A stretch of DNA of 50,090 nucleotides from an uncultured Oleiphilus sp. (GCA_913020495.1 CAJWBJ010000017.1:1-50090), one strand, 5' to 3'; positions 35,716-44,936 are shown, counted from the first letter of the stretch. Notes: a model not told the origin generated them from the letters alone. Program-made: numbers and translations.

Positions 35716-36591
35716 CTAAGCACTTAAATGTTTTGGTTTGGAAAGCTTACTCATCATACTGCCATTCATGCCAAATAAAAATGACAGTACATAGAAACTT
35801 CCCAGAATAAGAATAATTGATGGACTCGTCGGCCAACCTACATGGTAAGACAATAGCAGCCCAGCATAACAACTTATAATAGCGAGAAGACATGACAGCA
35901 CTAACAGCATATCCAAGCCTTTTACCCAATAGCGCGCAGATGCTGAAGGAAGGATCATCATCCCTACTGACATAAGCGTCCCTAATGCATTAAAGCCACC
36001 CACCAAATTCAACACCACAAGTACTAAAAACGAGAAATGAGCCAAGGGACTTAGACGGCTAACGGATTGTAAAAATTGACTGTCCATACACTCAACCACC
36101 AAGGGTCTGAACAAAATTGCCAAGGCAAACAATGTCACCGTGCAAATCCCTGCAAGTAAATAAAGCGCATCATTATTTAATGCCAGAGCAGAACCAAATA
36201 AGACATGTAATAAATCAACCTGGCTACCATTAACGGAGATAATCAAGACCCCTACAGAAAGTGAAATCAGGTAAAAGGCAGCCATACTGGCATCTTCAGC
36301 TACATCAGTTAAACGCGAAACCAAACCTGACAAGACAGCCACTAAGCAGCCCGCGACGATACCGCCAATGGTCATTGCCTCAATTGATAAACCAGCCACT
36401 AAAAAACCTACCGCAGCACCAGGTAAAATAGCATGCGCCATGGCATCACCCGTTAAACTCATTCGACGCAACATTAAGAACACGCCAATCGGTGCGGCAC
36501 TGACAGAAATTGCTAAACAACCCATTAAGGCACGTTGCATAAAGGCAAATTCGAGGAAAGGGGAAATTAGATAATCAAACAAGTTTAACAC
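35716..36591 (-). CDS. Metal (zinc/manganese-type) ABC transporter permease
   Basis: 291-residue ZnuB/MntB-type permease with about eight hydrophobic helices. The EAA-like loop and the family sequence MALGDAMAH-type motif appear as RRMSLTGDAMAHAILPG (about 43-59) and LNLVGGFNALGTLMSVGMMI (about 195-214). The ATPase gene precedes it by two bases. It imports a divalent metal, most likely zinc given the COG0523 gene nearby, but no periplasmic binding-protein gene (ZnuA type) is present in the window. Confidence 0.88.
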   Translation of the reverse strand: MLNLFDYLISPFLEFAFMQRALMGCLAISVSAAPIGVFLMLRRMSLTGDAMAHAILPGAAVGFLVAGLSIEAMTIGGIVAGCLVAVLSGLVSRLTDVAEDASMAAFYLISLSVGVLIISVNGSQVDLLHVLFGSALALNNDALYLLAGICTVTLFALAILFRPLVVECMDSQFLQSVSRLSPLAHFSFLVLVVLNLVGGFNALGTLMSVGMMILPSASARYWVKGLDMLLVLSCLLAIISCYAGLLLSYHVGWPTSPSIILILGSFYVLSFLFGMNGSMMSKLSKPKHLSA

Positions 36592-36593
36592 CT

Positions 36594-37325
36594 CTAATCA
36601 TGCCCGCAATGGTCAGCGTGTTCGTCAAATGCTTCATTCAACTGCCGTGCTTTAAGCCAGTTTTCTTTCGTCAAAACATCGTTTGTTGCACCATAAGCAA
36701 TGGGCTCACGCGACAATAATAAACTATGAGGAAAATGATTTTTCACCTGATCAAGATCATGCAACACGGCAATAATGGTTTTTCCTGATTGATGCCAGCT
36801 TTCTATGAGATGCATTAAGTCATGCGTCGTACGGCTGTCGATTCCTGTAAACGGTTCATCCAATAGAATTAAATCTGCCTCTTGCACTAAAAGTCGCGCA
36901 AATAAGACTCGCTGCATTTGTCCACCCGAAAGTGAACCAATCAGACGTTTTTCAAAACCGCTCAAACCCAATTGATTTAAAGCAGAAGCTACGCGCTGCT
37001 TATGTTGTTTTCTTAAACGACCAAACGCACCGGTTTCTCGCCATGTTCCTAAAGACACCATTTCTTGAACACTAAGCGGAAAGCTGCGATCAACTTGATT
37101 TAACTGAGGCAAATAAGCAATATCACTACGCTGAATATCATGCAGCGTGATTGAACCTTCTAAAGGTGAAACTTGCCCCATAAAACCTTTTAGCAAGGTC
37201 GTTTTACCGGCACCATTTGGGCCGACCAAGGCCATCAAAGTACCACGCTCAATTTGAATGGATAAATGGTGTACCGCAGGGTGCAGCTCGTAGCCAAGCG
37301 TTACATTGTCGCACTCAAGAATCAT
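36594..37325 (-). CDS. Metal ABC transporter ATP-binding protein (ZnuC-like)
   Basis: 243 residues. Walker A GPNGAGKTT (about 35-43), signature LSGGQMQR (132-139) and Walker B LILLDEP (152-158) are intact. The tail ends in a metal-ligand-rich EHADHCGHD, which suits zinc sensing or buffering as in ZnuC-type ATPases. It is first (or second, after the small ORF) in the znuC-znuB-hisI operon, two bases from znuB. Confidence 0.9.
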   Translation of the reverse strand: MILECDNVTLGYELHPAVHHLSIQIERGTLMALVGPNGAGKTTLLKGFMGQVSPLEGSITLHDIQRSDIAYLPQLNQVDRSFPLSVQEMVSLGTWRETGAFGRLRKQHKQRVASALNQLGLSGFEKRLIGSLSGGQMQRVLFARLLVQEADLILLDEPFTGIDSRTTHDLMHLIESWHQSGKTIIAVLHDLDQVKNHFPHSLLLSREPIAYGATNDVLTKENWLKARQLNEAFDEHADHCGHD

Positions 37326-37342
37326 ATCGGGCTCGCTTAAGA

Positions 37343-37447
37343 TTATTGTGCAACAAGGAAAACCCCAACACAGATTAGCCCACTTAAACTGGCTGCAATC
37401 AGCATGCGTTGAAAAAGACCAATTTCAAGGAGCGTTCGGCGAGACAT
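37343..37447 (-). CDS. Possible 34-residue membrane peptide upstream of znuC-like gene
   Basis: A short reading frame, MSRRTLLEIGLFQRML, continuing into the hydrophobic IAASLSGLICVGVFLVAQ, 17 bases ahead of the znuC-like start. It looks like one membrane helix with a basic, cytoplasmic N-terminus. There is no clear ribosome site before its ATG, so coding is uncertain. Confidence 0.35.
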   Translation of the reverse strand: MSRRTLLEIGLFQRMLIAASLSGLICVGVFLVAQ

Positions 37448-37588
37448 AAGTAAAACTACGTGAGAGTAATATGAATAAATAGCGGCACGATGGTATGTGA
37501 TAGTTATCTAAAAAGCAATTTAGCCTGATTTACCCAAATAATAGAATATCAAAGTTTTGCACAACGGCCTTTCGATTAAACAACCCTA

Positions 37589-37630
37589 TAAGAACTGAAT
37601 CCCGGCAAGATGACTACCGGAATAACAGAG
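37589..37630 (+). repeat. Dispersed ~40-bp repeat, copy C
   Basis: TAAGAACTGAATCCCGGC, then AAGATGACTACCGGAATAAC; here the dyad CCCGG...CCGGA is strongest. Aligns with copies at 20293, 31151 and 33182. Confidence 0.65.
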
Positions 37631-37712
37631 GGAGACAGGGAGTTGAGTCGTACAAAACACTCCATAAGTTAAGAAAGTAAAATATAGCGCTCTAAATCGT
37701 ACAAGACAATTC

Positions 37713-38525
37713 TTACTTTGAAGCCCCATTACCTGAAATAATCAAGGCTTTCAATTCTTGTATTTCTTTCTGTAAATCATCCAGACTTGCTCGGCCTTGG
37801 GCCTTGTCCTCCTCCTCTTTTATGCGATGGTTTTCTTCTTCTAACACATTTACAACAATACCAATGACCATATTTAAGAAAGCGAAAGCTGTAAAAAAAA
37901 TAAAGGTAATGAAGTATGTCCAGCTTAGACTGTATACCGTCATTACTTCATACATCACATCGGTCCAGTCTTCGAATGTCATGACTCGAAATAACGTTAA
38001 TAAGGAGATGGCTATATCTCCCCATAAAACAGGGTTAATTTCTGCAAAGAAAGTGGTGCCAATCGCGGCATAAATATAAAAAATGATAAACATAAGCAAA
38101 ACGACGTAGCCGAGTTGAGGTAGTGCTTTTAATAGGGAGTTTAATAACAGGCGTAATTCAGGAATGATAGAGATCATTCTTAATACTCTGAAAATTCGTA
38201 TCAAGCGACCAACTAAAGCAAGCTCGCTGTTGTCAATTGGCACCAAACTAACCACCACAATCAGCGTATCGAACACATTCCAACCACTTTTAAAAAAATA
38301 CCGCTTATGCTCTTCCCCTAAAAATCGTATTATAATTTCGATTAAGAAAAGCAGGGTTATTCCCCAGTCCAGCCATATCATGAGTATGTGAACGCTCTCT
38401 GGAATTTCATAACTTTTCGCGCCAATCAGCAGAGCAGAAAAAACGATAACGAAAACAATAAAAAGTTCAAAGGCTTTGTGGCTTCTGATACTTAGAAATT
38501 TTTTCTGGAGTGTTTGGGTATTCAT
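37713..38525 (-). CDS. Bacterial voltage-gated cation channel (BacNav family) with TFEDWTD filter
   Basis: About 270 residues from the ATG at 38525, weakly preceded by GGAAAA; a GTG at 38549 is an alternative start. Numbering from the GTG: six membrane helices (S1 about 28-45), S4 with regularly spaced arginines at 115, 118, 121 and 124, and a pore loop LFRVMTFEDWTDVMYE (186-201). A C-terminal acidic neck and coiled coil (HRIKEEEDKAQG, DLQKEIQELKALI) is standard for the tetrameric BacNav family. Most BacNav filters read TLESW; this one carries E193, D194 and D197, closer to calcium-selective forms. Ion preference is inferred. Confidence 0.9.
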   Translation of the reverse strand: MNTQTLQKKFLSIRSHKAFELFIVFVIVFSALLIGAKSYEIPESVHILMIWLDWGITLLFLIEIIIRFLGEEHKRYFFKSGWNVFDTLIVVVSLVPIDNSELALVGRLIRIFRVLRMISIIPELRLLLNSLLKALPQLGYVVLLMFIIFYIYAAIGTTFFAEINPVLWGDIAISLLTLFRVMTFEDWTDVMYEVMTVYSLSWTYFITFIFFTAFAFLNMVIGIVVNVLEEENHRIKEEEDKAQGRASLDDLQKEIQELKALIISGNGASK

Positions 38526-38633
38526 AAAAGATAATTTTCCATATGTCACAGGTCAGACTATTTTCAAATTTTCGCAATTTTATTACAGCCAGAAAAAATA
38601 ACTAGATTAGAATGTACTTTATCGATAAAATTT

Positions 38634-38648
38634 GTGACTAATAGTCAC
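38634..38648. promoter_or_regulatory. 15-bp perfect palindrome, probable TetR operator
   Basis: GTGACTA-A-TAGTCAC between the divergent channel gene and the TetR gene. It lies over the predicted transcription start of the TetR gene (candidate -10 TAAAAT at 38626-38631). The most likely ligand is the TetR protein next to it, which would then also be placed to control the channel gene. Confidence 0.6.
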
Positions 38649-38681
38649 TTAATGACCAAAAAAGACTTTCAGGGAATACAA

Positions 38682-39344
38682 ATGCTAGGCTGCTGCAGTA
38701 CAACAACAGATGAAAAACCAATTTCACGCAAACAAAGAGAGTTTGCCCGACGAGAGCAAGAAATTCTTGCTGCTGCAGTTAGCCTTTTTGAAAACCCTCA
38801 CTGGGAAACAGTTACCGTTGAGCAAATTGCAAAAAAGGCTGAAATTGGTAAAGGCACTGTTTATAAACATTTCACCTGCAAAGATGATATTTATGCCAAC
38901 ATCTCGACAGGTTTTATGACACGGATTCTAACAGCCTATCGTATACATGATGAGCGCACGGAAATCATTGATGCCATTAAAGAAATTATCAGCACATCTT
39001 TTGAAATGTTCTTAGGCAACCCAGCTGAGGCGCGCGTTTCATTTTATTGTAAACGAGGTGATTTTCGTGAGCGACTGACGCCTGAGCTTAAAGCTGAATT
39101 TGAAATGCTTGATGAGCAATTCACCGGATATATTGGCACCATTTTACAAAAAGGAATTAATCAGGGCCTGCTTCCTAATAAGCCTGTTGAGCACTTAATG
39201 ATGGGGTTGGAAGCGACCTTTGATGGCGCAATAGGATCAATCTGGAATGGCGATATCAATTGCCCCCAAGTTGAAGATCAGGAAACCTATATCACGATTA
39301 TTAGTGAATATATGGTAGCGGGGTTAGTAGGTTTAAAGAAATAA
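38682..39344 (+). CDS. TetR-family transcriptional regulator
   Basis: 220 residues counted from the ATG at 38682, which has AGGGAA about six bases upstream. The more upstream GTG at 38634 lies inside the palindromic operator and lacks a site. The TetR HTH (AVSLFENPHWETVTVEQIAK then AEIGKGTVYKHFTCKDDIYA) covers about 24-75. The N-terminus holds LGCCST. The C-terminal ligand domain is not specific. It is divergent from the channel gene with the palindrome between. Confidence 0.88.
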   Translation: MLGCCSTTTDEKPISRKQREFARREQEILAAAVSLFENPHWETVTVEQIAKKAEIGKGTVYKHFTCKDDIYANISTGFMTRILTAYRIHDERTEIIDAIKEIISTSFEMFLGNPAEARVSFYCKRGDFRERLTPELKAEFEMLDEQFTGYIGTILQKGINQGLLPNKPVEHLMMGLEATFDGAIGSIWNGDINCPQVEDQETYITIISEYMVAGLVGLKK

Positions 39345-39348
39345 AATA

Positions 39349-39370
39349 GGGTGCCACTATAGGTGCACCC
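39349..39370. terminator. Possible bidirectional hairpin between TetR gene and rnb
   Basis: Stem GGGTGC (39349-39354) with GCACCC (39365-39370), a ten-base loop, and T-rich sequence on the minus strand. It may end transcripts from both convergent genes; the short stem keeps confidence low. Confidence 0.35.
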
Positions 39371-39521
39371 CCTCATCGTAGATATATCTGTTATTCATCT
39401 AAGTAACCAAACCGTTCCTGAAGCTTGATTTACAATAGCAGATTACGCCCATTCCGTTTTTTACGAAATAGACGGAAACCTGAAAATAAGTAAAAAATAC
39501 CTTAAAAGTTATGCCGCCTTC

Positions 39522-41543
39522 TTATAAAACTTCCGTCTTTATCGTTTCGGACATAGTGCTCTCGGGTGTAGTGTTAGTCGCCGTTTCAGACTCTTGACTT
39601 TCGACCTTTAAGACCTGAGGCAGTTCAAACTGAATTTGTTTTCGAGACCAGTCAATTTGACTTACCCGAACATGTACAAGTTGATCAAGCACAAAAGATT
39701 GCTCTTTACCCGTTAAACAAAGTAAATCCTGATTAAAGCTATATTTACCATCCATATCTTTTGTAGAAACAAAACCCTCAATGCCGCTTTCAGTCAAACG
39801 AACTTGAAAGCCGGTTGAAAATGTTCGTAGTACACTCGCCTCATGAACATCTTTGTTTTTCGCCATAAACTGGCACTTTAGCCATTGCTCGACATCAAAA
39901 ACAGCACCTTTAGCATGCTGCCATTTGTCTTCTAAATTCGCTAAATGCTTACTATCAATGACTTCTGTCAACTTGCCATCTTTCAAAGAATTGAGCTGTT
40001 TATGTATAAGATAATCGTTCGCTTTTCGTAGTGGCGAAGTAAATGTTGTGTATTGCTCTAAGCCCATACCAAAATGAGGAGCAGGAATTGAAACCGGGCG
40101 GCTCTTTTCTAGCTGGCGCGCCATTACTCGATGAACAGGCTTTAAATCATCCGATGCTGAAACAGTGCTCATCGCCTGAACAAAACCGCCTAAGGTAGAT
40201 AGGTCCAGATTTTCATCAGTGCCAAGACTTTCATTAATGATTTTCTGAACCGGCTCAAGACGGTCACTTCGCAGACCTAGGTGGGAAATAAACAAACTAT
40301 CCTTACCACTCTCAGCAATCATCTTGGCGATACAACGATTGGCTGCAACCATAGATTCTTCAACTATCTTATGCGCTAAGGTACTGGTTTTTTTACTGAT
40401 CGATGCAATTTTTTGCTTTTCATCTATGGCCAGAGAAAACTCGGTTCGGTTTGAATGAATTAATAGATTCTTTTCTCTCCATTGGCACAAAGCATCTGAA
40501 AGCGCCTGTAAACACGATAAGACCGGTTTTACTGATTCATCAACCTGAACTTCACCCTCAGATGATAAGTATGCACTTACTTCGGTGTAGCTCATTTTCT
40601 GACGAGACCGAATAATTGCACTAGTAAGACTATATTCACCTAAAGCGCCATCAGCCATAACCTGAATATTCATTACTTTAACTAACCGGTCTTTACCTGC
40701 CACGAGCGAACATAAGTCACCGGCTAATTTTTCAGGTAACATTGGAACTTGCTGGCCGGGGAAGTAAATGGAGGTTGCACGTAATAGCGCCGTTTTCTCA
40801 ATTGCTGACCCTGCATCGATTAAAGCACAAGGGTCTGCAATCGCGACACTTAGCATCCAACCCAGGTCATTCTCGGTGACATATAACGCATCGTCCATAT
40901 CAACGGTTGATTCAGCATCAATAGTCACAAACGGTATTGCGCTTAAGTCTTCACGTCCGGCTTTCTTTAATTCAATCGTCGACTCATCTAATGTCGCTAA
41001 TTGTTTCTCAACCTGGTCATTCCACACGGTACTAATGTCATATTTACTGCAGGCATAGCTTCTTTCTATCCCGACAACTTGATCATTGCCCAAAATTTCA
41101 ATGACACTTGCCTGTGCTTTACCTGTCTTAAATGGATGCTGGGTAATACGACATTTGACTAGATCTTTCGCATTGGCATTTTTCCGTTTCTGCGGAGGTA
41201 CAAACAGCCACCGACTTAAGCCAGGAATATCAGGTTCTACAAAATGGGTTTTTCCTTTTGTGACATACTTTCCACAAAATACTTTAGTCGGCGACTCGAG
41301 CAAACGCTCAATTTTAGCCATTTTTTTCTTTTTTGCGTCTTTTATAATTTCAACTTCAACACGGTCGCCCGGAAATACTTTTTGCATCTCATCTGGCGGT
41401 AAATAAACATCCTTACCTATATCCAACGTAACGAATCCGAATTTATGGGCTGACCCTTTTACTGTTCCATTCTCGATGTTACGACTTGATTTTATATCGC
41501 TTTTTAGCTGTTTGAGTTGGTTTAGGGTATCTAGCTTTAACAT
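39522..41543 (-). CDS. rnb: Exoribonuclease II
   Basis: Processive 3'-5' single-strand RNase of the RNB family. The 673 residues begin with cold-shock-like OB domains (GTVKGSAHKFGFVTLDIGKDV). The catalytic RNB domain holds the Asp cluster FVTIDAESTVDMDDALY at about 207-223. The C-terminal part is an S1 domain. The length is near E. coli RNase II (644) and short of RNase R, and the sequence DMDDALY follows the RNase II pattern. It lies 91 bases downstream of folE on the same strand. Confidence 0.88.
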   Translation of the reverse strand: MLKLDTLNQLKQLKSDIKSSRNIENGTVKGSAHKFGFVTLDIGKDVYLPPDEMQKVFPGDRVEVEIIKDAKKKKMAKIERLLESPTKVFCGKYVTKGKTHFVEPDIPGLSRWLFVPPQKRKNANAKDLVKCRITQHPFKTGKAQASVIEILGNDQVVGIERSYACSKYDISTVWNDQVEKQLATLDESTIELKKAGREDLSAIPFVTIDAESTVDMDDALYVTENDLGWMLSVAIADPCALIDAGSAIEKTALLRATSIYFPGQQVPMLPEKLAGDLCSLVAGKDRLVKVMNIQVMADGALGEYSLTSAIIRSRQKMSYTEVSAYLSSEGEVQVDESVKPVLSCLQALSDALCQWREKNLLIHSNRTEFSLAIDEKQKIASISKKTSTLAHKIVEESMVAANRCIAKMIAESGKDSLFISHLGLRSDRLEPVQKIINESLGTDENLDLSTLGGFVQAMSTVSASDDLKPVHRVMARQLEKSRPVSIPAPHFGMGLEQYTTFTSPLRKANDYLIHKQLNSLKDGKLTEVIDSKHLANLEDKWQHAKGAVFDVEQWLKCQFMAKNKDVHEASVLRTFSTGFQVRLTESGIEGFVSTKDMDGKYSFNQDLLCLTGKEQSFVLDQLVHVRVSQIDWSRKQIQFELPQVLKVESQESETATNTTPESTMSETIKTEVL

Positions 41544-41634
41544 TAAAAGGTCCTGTAAGAAATTCGTCTAGTCATGTTCGTAGTTCAAAAAATTAATCGT
41601 ACAAAAAAATCGCATCAAATGTGGGAGTTAATCA

Positions 41635-42189
41635 TTACCGGGTTACCAAGGTCAAAAACTCACTTCGAGTTGCTTGTGAATCGCGGAAAGCACCTAACAT
41701 AACGGAAGTATTCATTGATGAGTTTTGCTTTTGTACGCCACGCATCATCATGCACATATGTTGAGATTCAATAATAACAGCCACCCCTTTTGCTCCGGTC
41801 ACTTCTTGTACGGTTTCAGCAACTTGTCGCGTTAGATTTTCTTGAATTTGGAAGCGTTGAGCGTACATGTCAACAATTCGAGCAAATTTTGATAAGCCCA
41901 ATACCTTCCCGTCAGGAAGATAAGCAATATGACACTTGCCAATAAAGGGTAATAAATGATGTTCACAAAGTGAGTAGAGTTCAATATCTTTAATGATTAC
42001 CATTTGATCATTATCAGACTCAAATACAGCATCATTAACAATTTCATCAATATTCTTGGCATAACCTTGCGTTAAGAATTGCATGGCTTTAGCCGCGCGC
42101 ATAGGAGTATCGAGCATACCCTCCCGTGCACTGTCTTCTCCTAGATCATCAATGATGGCTTTGTAGTGTTTTGATATCGCGTCTAGCAT
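41635..42189 (-). CDS. folE: GTP cyclohydrolase I
   Basis: First step of tetrahydrofolate synthesis: converts GTP to 7,8-dihydroneopterin triphosphate. The 184 residues carry the zinc-site blocks [16 protein letters not shown] and [19 protein letters not shown], and the family [16 protein letters not shown] block. No N-terminal extension. It precedes rnb on the same strand. A separate queuosine-pathway paralogue (QueF/FolE2) is not seen, so this is taken as the folate enzyme. Confidence 0.95.
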   Translation of the reverse strand: MLDAISKHYKAIIDDLGEDSAREGMLDTPMRAAKAMQFLTQGYAKNIDEIVNDAVFESDNDQMVIIKDIELYSLCEHHLLPFIGKCHIAYLPDGKVLGLSKFARIVDMYAQRFQIQENLTRQVAETVQEVTGAKGVAVIIESQHMCMMMRGVQKQNSSMNTSVMLGAFRDSQATRSEFLTLVTR

Positions 42190-42377
42190 TCAAATTTCCA
42201 GTTGCTTTACTAAGGGCTGTTTATCTTAAGTACAGAAGGGGGCAATTTTACATGCTTATTAGACGATAGGAAATATTTTTAATGAGAACGCATTAAGGAG
42301 GTAAAATATAGAAGCCAACAGACTACTTATACCCAATTTAGAAATAACCGGGTAGCGTGGGCCTTTAAGGCGCTGAG

Positions 42378-42536
42378 TTAGATAATTTCCAACTCAGCTT
42401 TAATCGCTTCAGCCTCAGCGATTAACACTTGGCAGCGCAATAATCCGGACGATTGTTTTGCTTTTTCAATTTGACCGCACTTACTTAAATATAAGCGGCG
42501 TAGTACTTCCATTCTAGAGTGTTTGTCATATGTCAT
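42378..42536 (-). CDS. Small conserved-looking hypothetical protein (52 residues)
   Basis: 52 residues from the ATG at 42536, preceded by GGAG at seven bases. The content is mostly helical (MEVLRRLYLSKCGQIEKAKQ), with two Cys and many Glu, Ala and Lys towards the end. I do not recognise a family. Its stop codon lies inside an 8-bp stem (42372-42379 with 42391-42398, GCTGAGTT/AACTCAGC) that lacks a T-run. It sits alone between folE and the chemoreceptor on the same strand. Confidence 0.6.
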   Translation of the reverse strand: MTYDKHSRMEVLRRLYLSKCGQIEKAKQSSGLLRCQVLIAEAEAIKAELEII

Positions 42537-42872
42537 GATCGTACTCCTACTCGTTTCTGTCACTTAACTACATGCCTACCCTTACACAATAAAGTCTCTC
42601 TACTTAGTGTATCGGCTGATTGGTCAGATAGTTTATCCATCAACCTTATATATTTAACAAGCAAAATAAACGCCATATAAAGCATTTACTTTATCAGCTT
42701 AAGATAAGCTTATACTCATTTCTTATATTTCCTTTTAAATCAAATAAATACTCAATATTTTTATACAAAAAAACCCTCCTGCTTCAATAAAAAATCGAGA
42801 AGCTAAAAGGGTTTCAAAAAGAACTGTAAAAATTTTCAACAGACAACGGCAAAAAACCGTCGATGTTATGTA
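42537..42872. other. Intergenic region before the small ORF, with a terminator
   Basis: AT-rich DNA of 336 bases between the 52-residue gene and the chemoreceptor gene. It holds the chemoreceptor terminator (42766-42814) and presumably the promoter of the small gene. No other open reading frame or RNA gene is visible. Confidence 0.35.
42766..42814 (-). terminator. Intrinsic terminator after the soluble chemoreceptor
   Basis: Outer stem AAACCCT (42771-42777) with AGGGTTT (42808-42814), inner stem GCTTC with GAAGC, and a T7 run on the minus strand directly after. It closes the chp transcription unit on the left. Confidence 0.7.
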
Positions 42873-43760
42873 TTAAGAAAGGGACTGAAGCTGATCAGAA
42901 AGTTGCTGTAGCAAGTCATTGATATTATCTTCATTTGAGGTATTTTCAAGCATTGAAAACAGATTGGCTTTCAATTGTTCAGCTTCGTCTGTTTGTGCAG
43001 AGAAACTGGAAGACAGGCCATTTACAACACTGGCACTACTACTTGCTACGTCCTCCATTGAGGCAAGGTTATTCATAGTCTCTTTTGCAATCGTGACGCT
43101 ATTACTCATCACTTCAGCAACTTCTTGCTGCTTAGAAATAACAGAGTTAGAAATTTCAGTAATTTTTGTAATTTCGCCCTGAATTTCTTCTGCTGATTGG
43201 TTGGATGTATTTGCCAGTTGCCGTACTTCATCGGCCACCACAGCAAAACCCCGCCCATGTTCACCCGCCCGTGCGGCTTCAATTGCAGCGTTCAATGCCA
43301 ACAAATTAGTTTGATCGGCAATTGCTTTAATTGACTCCAGCAATTTACTTATTGTTTTATTACTTTCATCCAAACTTTCTAAAAGAGATGTAAACTCGGA
43401 AATATTACGCGATGATGTTTCAACGTTATTTGAGAGTTGCCTCATATCTGCATTACATTGCTGTGAAACTTCAGCTGTTTGGTTCGATGTCTCTGATGCC
43501 TGTTGGACAGATGATAAAATCATCTGTCCTTGTCCAATTAATGAATCCAAGCCTTGGCAGCTTCCTTCAACTTGACGAATAAGACCATCACTTCCCTCAC
43601 GTTTTTGCTCTACAGAAGAGGTAATCGCTTGAATCAGTGATAAAGGGTCTTGCGCAAAAAATTGATCAAGCAGGGCCGCTTTTGTTTCCAAGGCCTGCAG
43701 ATCAACCTTGTCAACAGCAACTTCATTCACTTTCAATGCATTTTTATTCAATCCAAACAT
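42873..43760 (-). CDS. Soluble methyl-accepting chemotaxis protein
   Basis: 295 residues, with no membrane helix or signal peptide. The conserved signalling hairpin is intact ([20 protein letters not shown], then [20 protein letters not shown], about residues 144-183), flanked by heptad-rich methylation helices. No recognisable sensor domain precedes them; the first 60 residues are short and charged. Cytoplasmic receptors of this kind usually report on internal state or join a specific array. It lies 224 bases downstream of the degenerate GGDEF gene at the end of the chp cluster, with its own sigma-28-like promoter. Confidence 0.9.
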   Translation of the reverse strand: MFGLNKNALKVNEVAVDKVDLQALETKAALLDQFFAQDPLSLIQAITSSVEQKREGSDGLIRQVEGSCQGLDSLIGQGQMILSSVQQASETSNQTAEVSQQCNADMRQLSNNVETSSRNISEFTSLLESLDESNKTISKLLESIKAIADQTNLLALNAAIEAARAGEHGRGFAVVADEVRQLANTSNQSAEEIQGEITKITEISNSVISKQQEVAEVMSNSVTIAKETMNNLASMEDVASSSASVVNGLSSSFSAQTDEAEQLKANLFSMLENTSNEDNINDLLQQLSDQLQSLS

Positions 43761-43871
43761 GGCTCTACCTAAGTCTATTCGTTACATTGCTCCCCCCCTG
43801 CTAGCTAGTAACAACAGAGGGTAAGGCTGATTCGATGTATAAACCGCTATTCATTCTAACTTCGCTTCTTA

Positions 43872-43898
43872 TTTCCGGCGCCCTATTTTTGACGTAAA
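43872..43898 (-). promoter_or_regulatory. Sigma-28 (FliA)-like promoter before the chemoreceptor
   Basis: On the minus strand, TTTACGTC, 11 bases, GCCGGAAA. The second box matches GCCGATAA in six of eight positions with correct spacing, the first only in part. It lies about 110-135 bases before the receptor start. Motility-linked control would be sensible for a receptor, but this match is weak. Confidence 0.3.
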
Positions 43899-43984
43899 GA
43901 AGAGAAACTTAACGGATAATAATTTATATGTAGATTTATTTTAGCTACTAATTCAGATTTTGCTCACTCAAATACCAAATTTAA

Positions 43985-44917
43985 TTAAAGCACGGTCCTA
44001 TTTAGCCAGTCTTCCCAGCTCTCTGCACCATCATGAGTCATCGTTTTACTTCGTATTTGAATATTGTTTTGGAGATTAAAGTCGTAGTCTTTGCTTGATT
44101 TAACAAGTTCATCAGCCAGTAACAATGCGCTCTCAAGTACCGTACTGGGCAACAAAACGATAAAAATCCCATCGCTATAACGACATAAAATGTCTGTATT
44201 TCGTAAGCGGCTAGACCAAACTTGAGCAAGCGAAGTCAAATACTGATCAAACCGCTCATTCCCCAGCAGAGCAATTTGCTTAGATGGCTCATTTATCTGT
44301 AAAGAAATCATCGACATATTAATTTGATAACGTCTACAGATATCTGAAGCCTTAATAATTTCATGCTGAAAACACACTCTATTTACGCAGCCGGTTAATG
44401 CATCATGAGTCTGAGAACGCTTAAGTGCTGATTTTAAGTATACGTGTTGAGTTGCCAGCATATTCGCAATGACCATTAACACAAAGAATGGCAGTAACCT
44501 AGCCGTTCCATTTGTAAAATAATCATCAGTATAAAATACGGCCTGTAATACAATTAACCCTGTTACATTAATAATATTCGCTGCTTTTAAATTTAGTAAC
44601 AGGTAAGCGCAAGGAATGAGAATAAAAAGCCAGTCTAACTCCCATCCCTGCCTAACCGAATTCGAACTAAGAATGGCAACCCAGAAAACAGTAATACAAA
44701 ACATAGCAACTCGCAGACTAAACTTTTTATTCTGAGAGTTAATCAAGTAATAAAACTGACCGCCTCCTGCCAAAATAAACAGAATACTTTGCCAGTAAAA
44801 TCCTTGTGAGACCAAACTAAATGTTTGGTAAAGGGAAATAAATAATAAAGATATCGAAGCGGTATCAAGGCGAGATTTATCGAAATTCGATTTCGTGAGA
44901 TTACCAAATAAGCCCAT
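43985..44917 (-). CDS. Membrane protein with degenerate GGDEF domain
   Basis: 310 residues. The first 155 form about six membrane helices. A GGDEF-type domain begins at HDALTGCVNR (171-180), but the catalytic signature is replaced: in RYSDGIFIVLLP, YSDGI (247-251) stands where GGDEF is expected. The second half of the domain is short and ends soon after. It should not make c-di-GMP; it may bind nucleotide or act as a scaffold. It follows the CheW-like gene by 19 bases on the same strand, so it is probably part of the chp transcript. Confidence 0.85.
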   Translation of the reverse strand: MGLFGNLTKSNFDKSRLDTASISLLFISLYQTFSLVSQGFYWQSILFILAGGGQFYYLINSQNKKFSLRVAMFCITVFWVAILSSNSVRQGWELDWLFILIPCAYLLLNLKAANIINVTGLIVLQAVFYTDDYFTNGTARLLPFFVLMVIANMLATQHVYLKSALKRSQTHDALTGCVNRVCFQHEIIKASDICRRYQINMSMISLQINEPSKQIALLGNERFDQYLTSLAQVWSSRLRNTDILCRYSDGIFIVLLPSTVLESALLLADELVKSSKDYDFNLQNNIQIRSKTMTHDGAESWEDWLNRTVL

Positions 44918-44936
44918 AAGTCAGGCACCGTTTACT

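Noticed and set aside
33340..37530. Zur box in the zinc region
   Set aside because: I looked for GTTATA..TATAAC-like palindromes near the COG0523 and znuC starts and found none convincing.
42295..42302. AAGGAGGT ribosome-site-like sequence
   Set aside because: No start codon or reading frame of useful length follows it.
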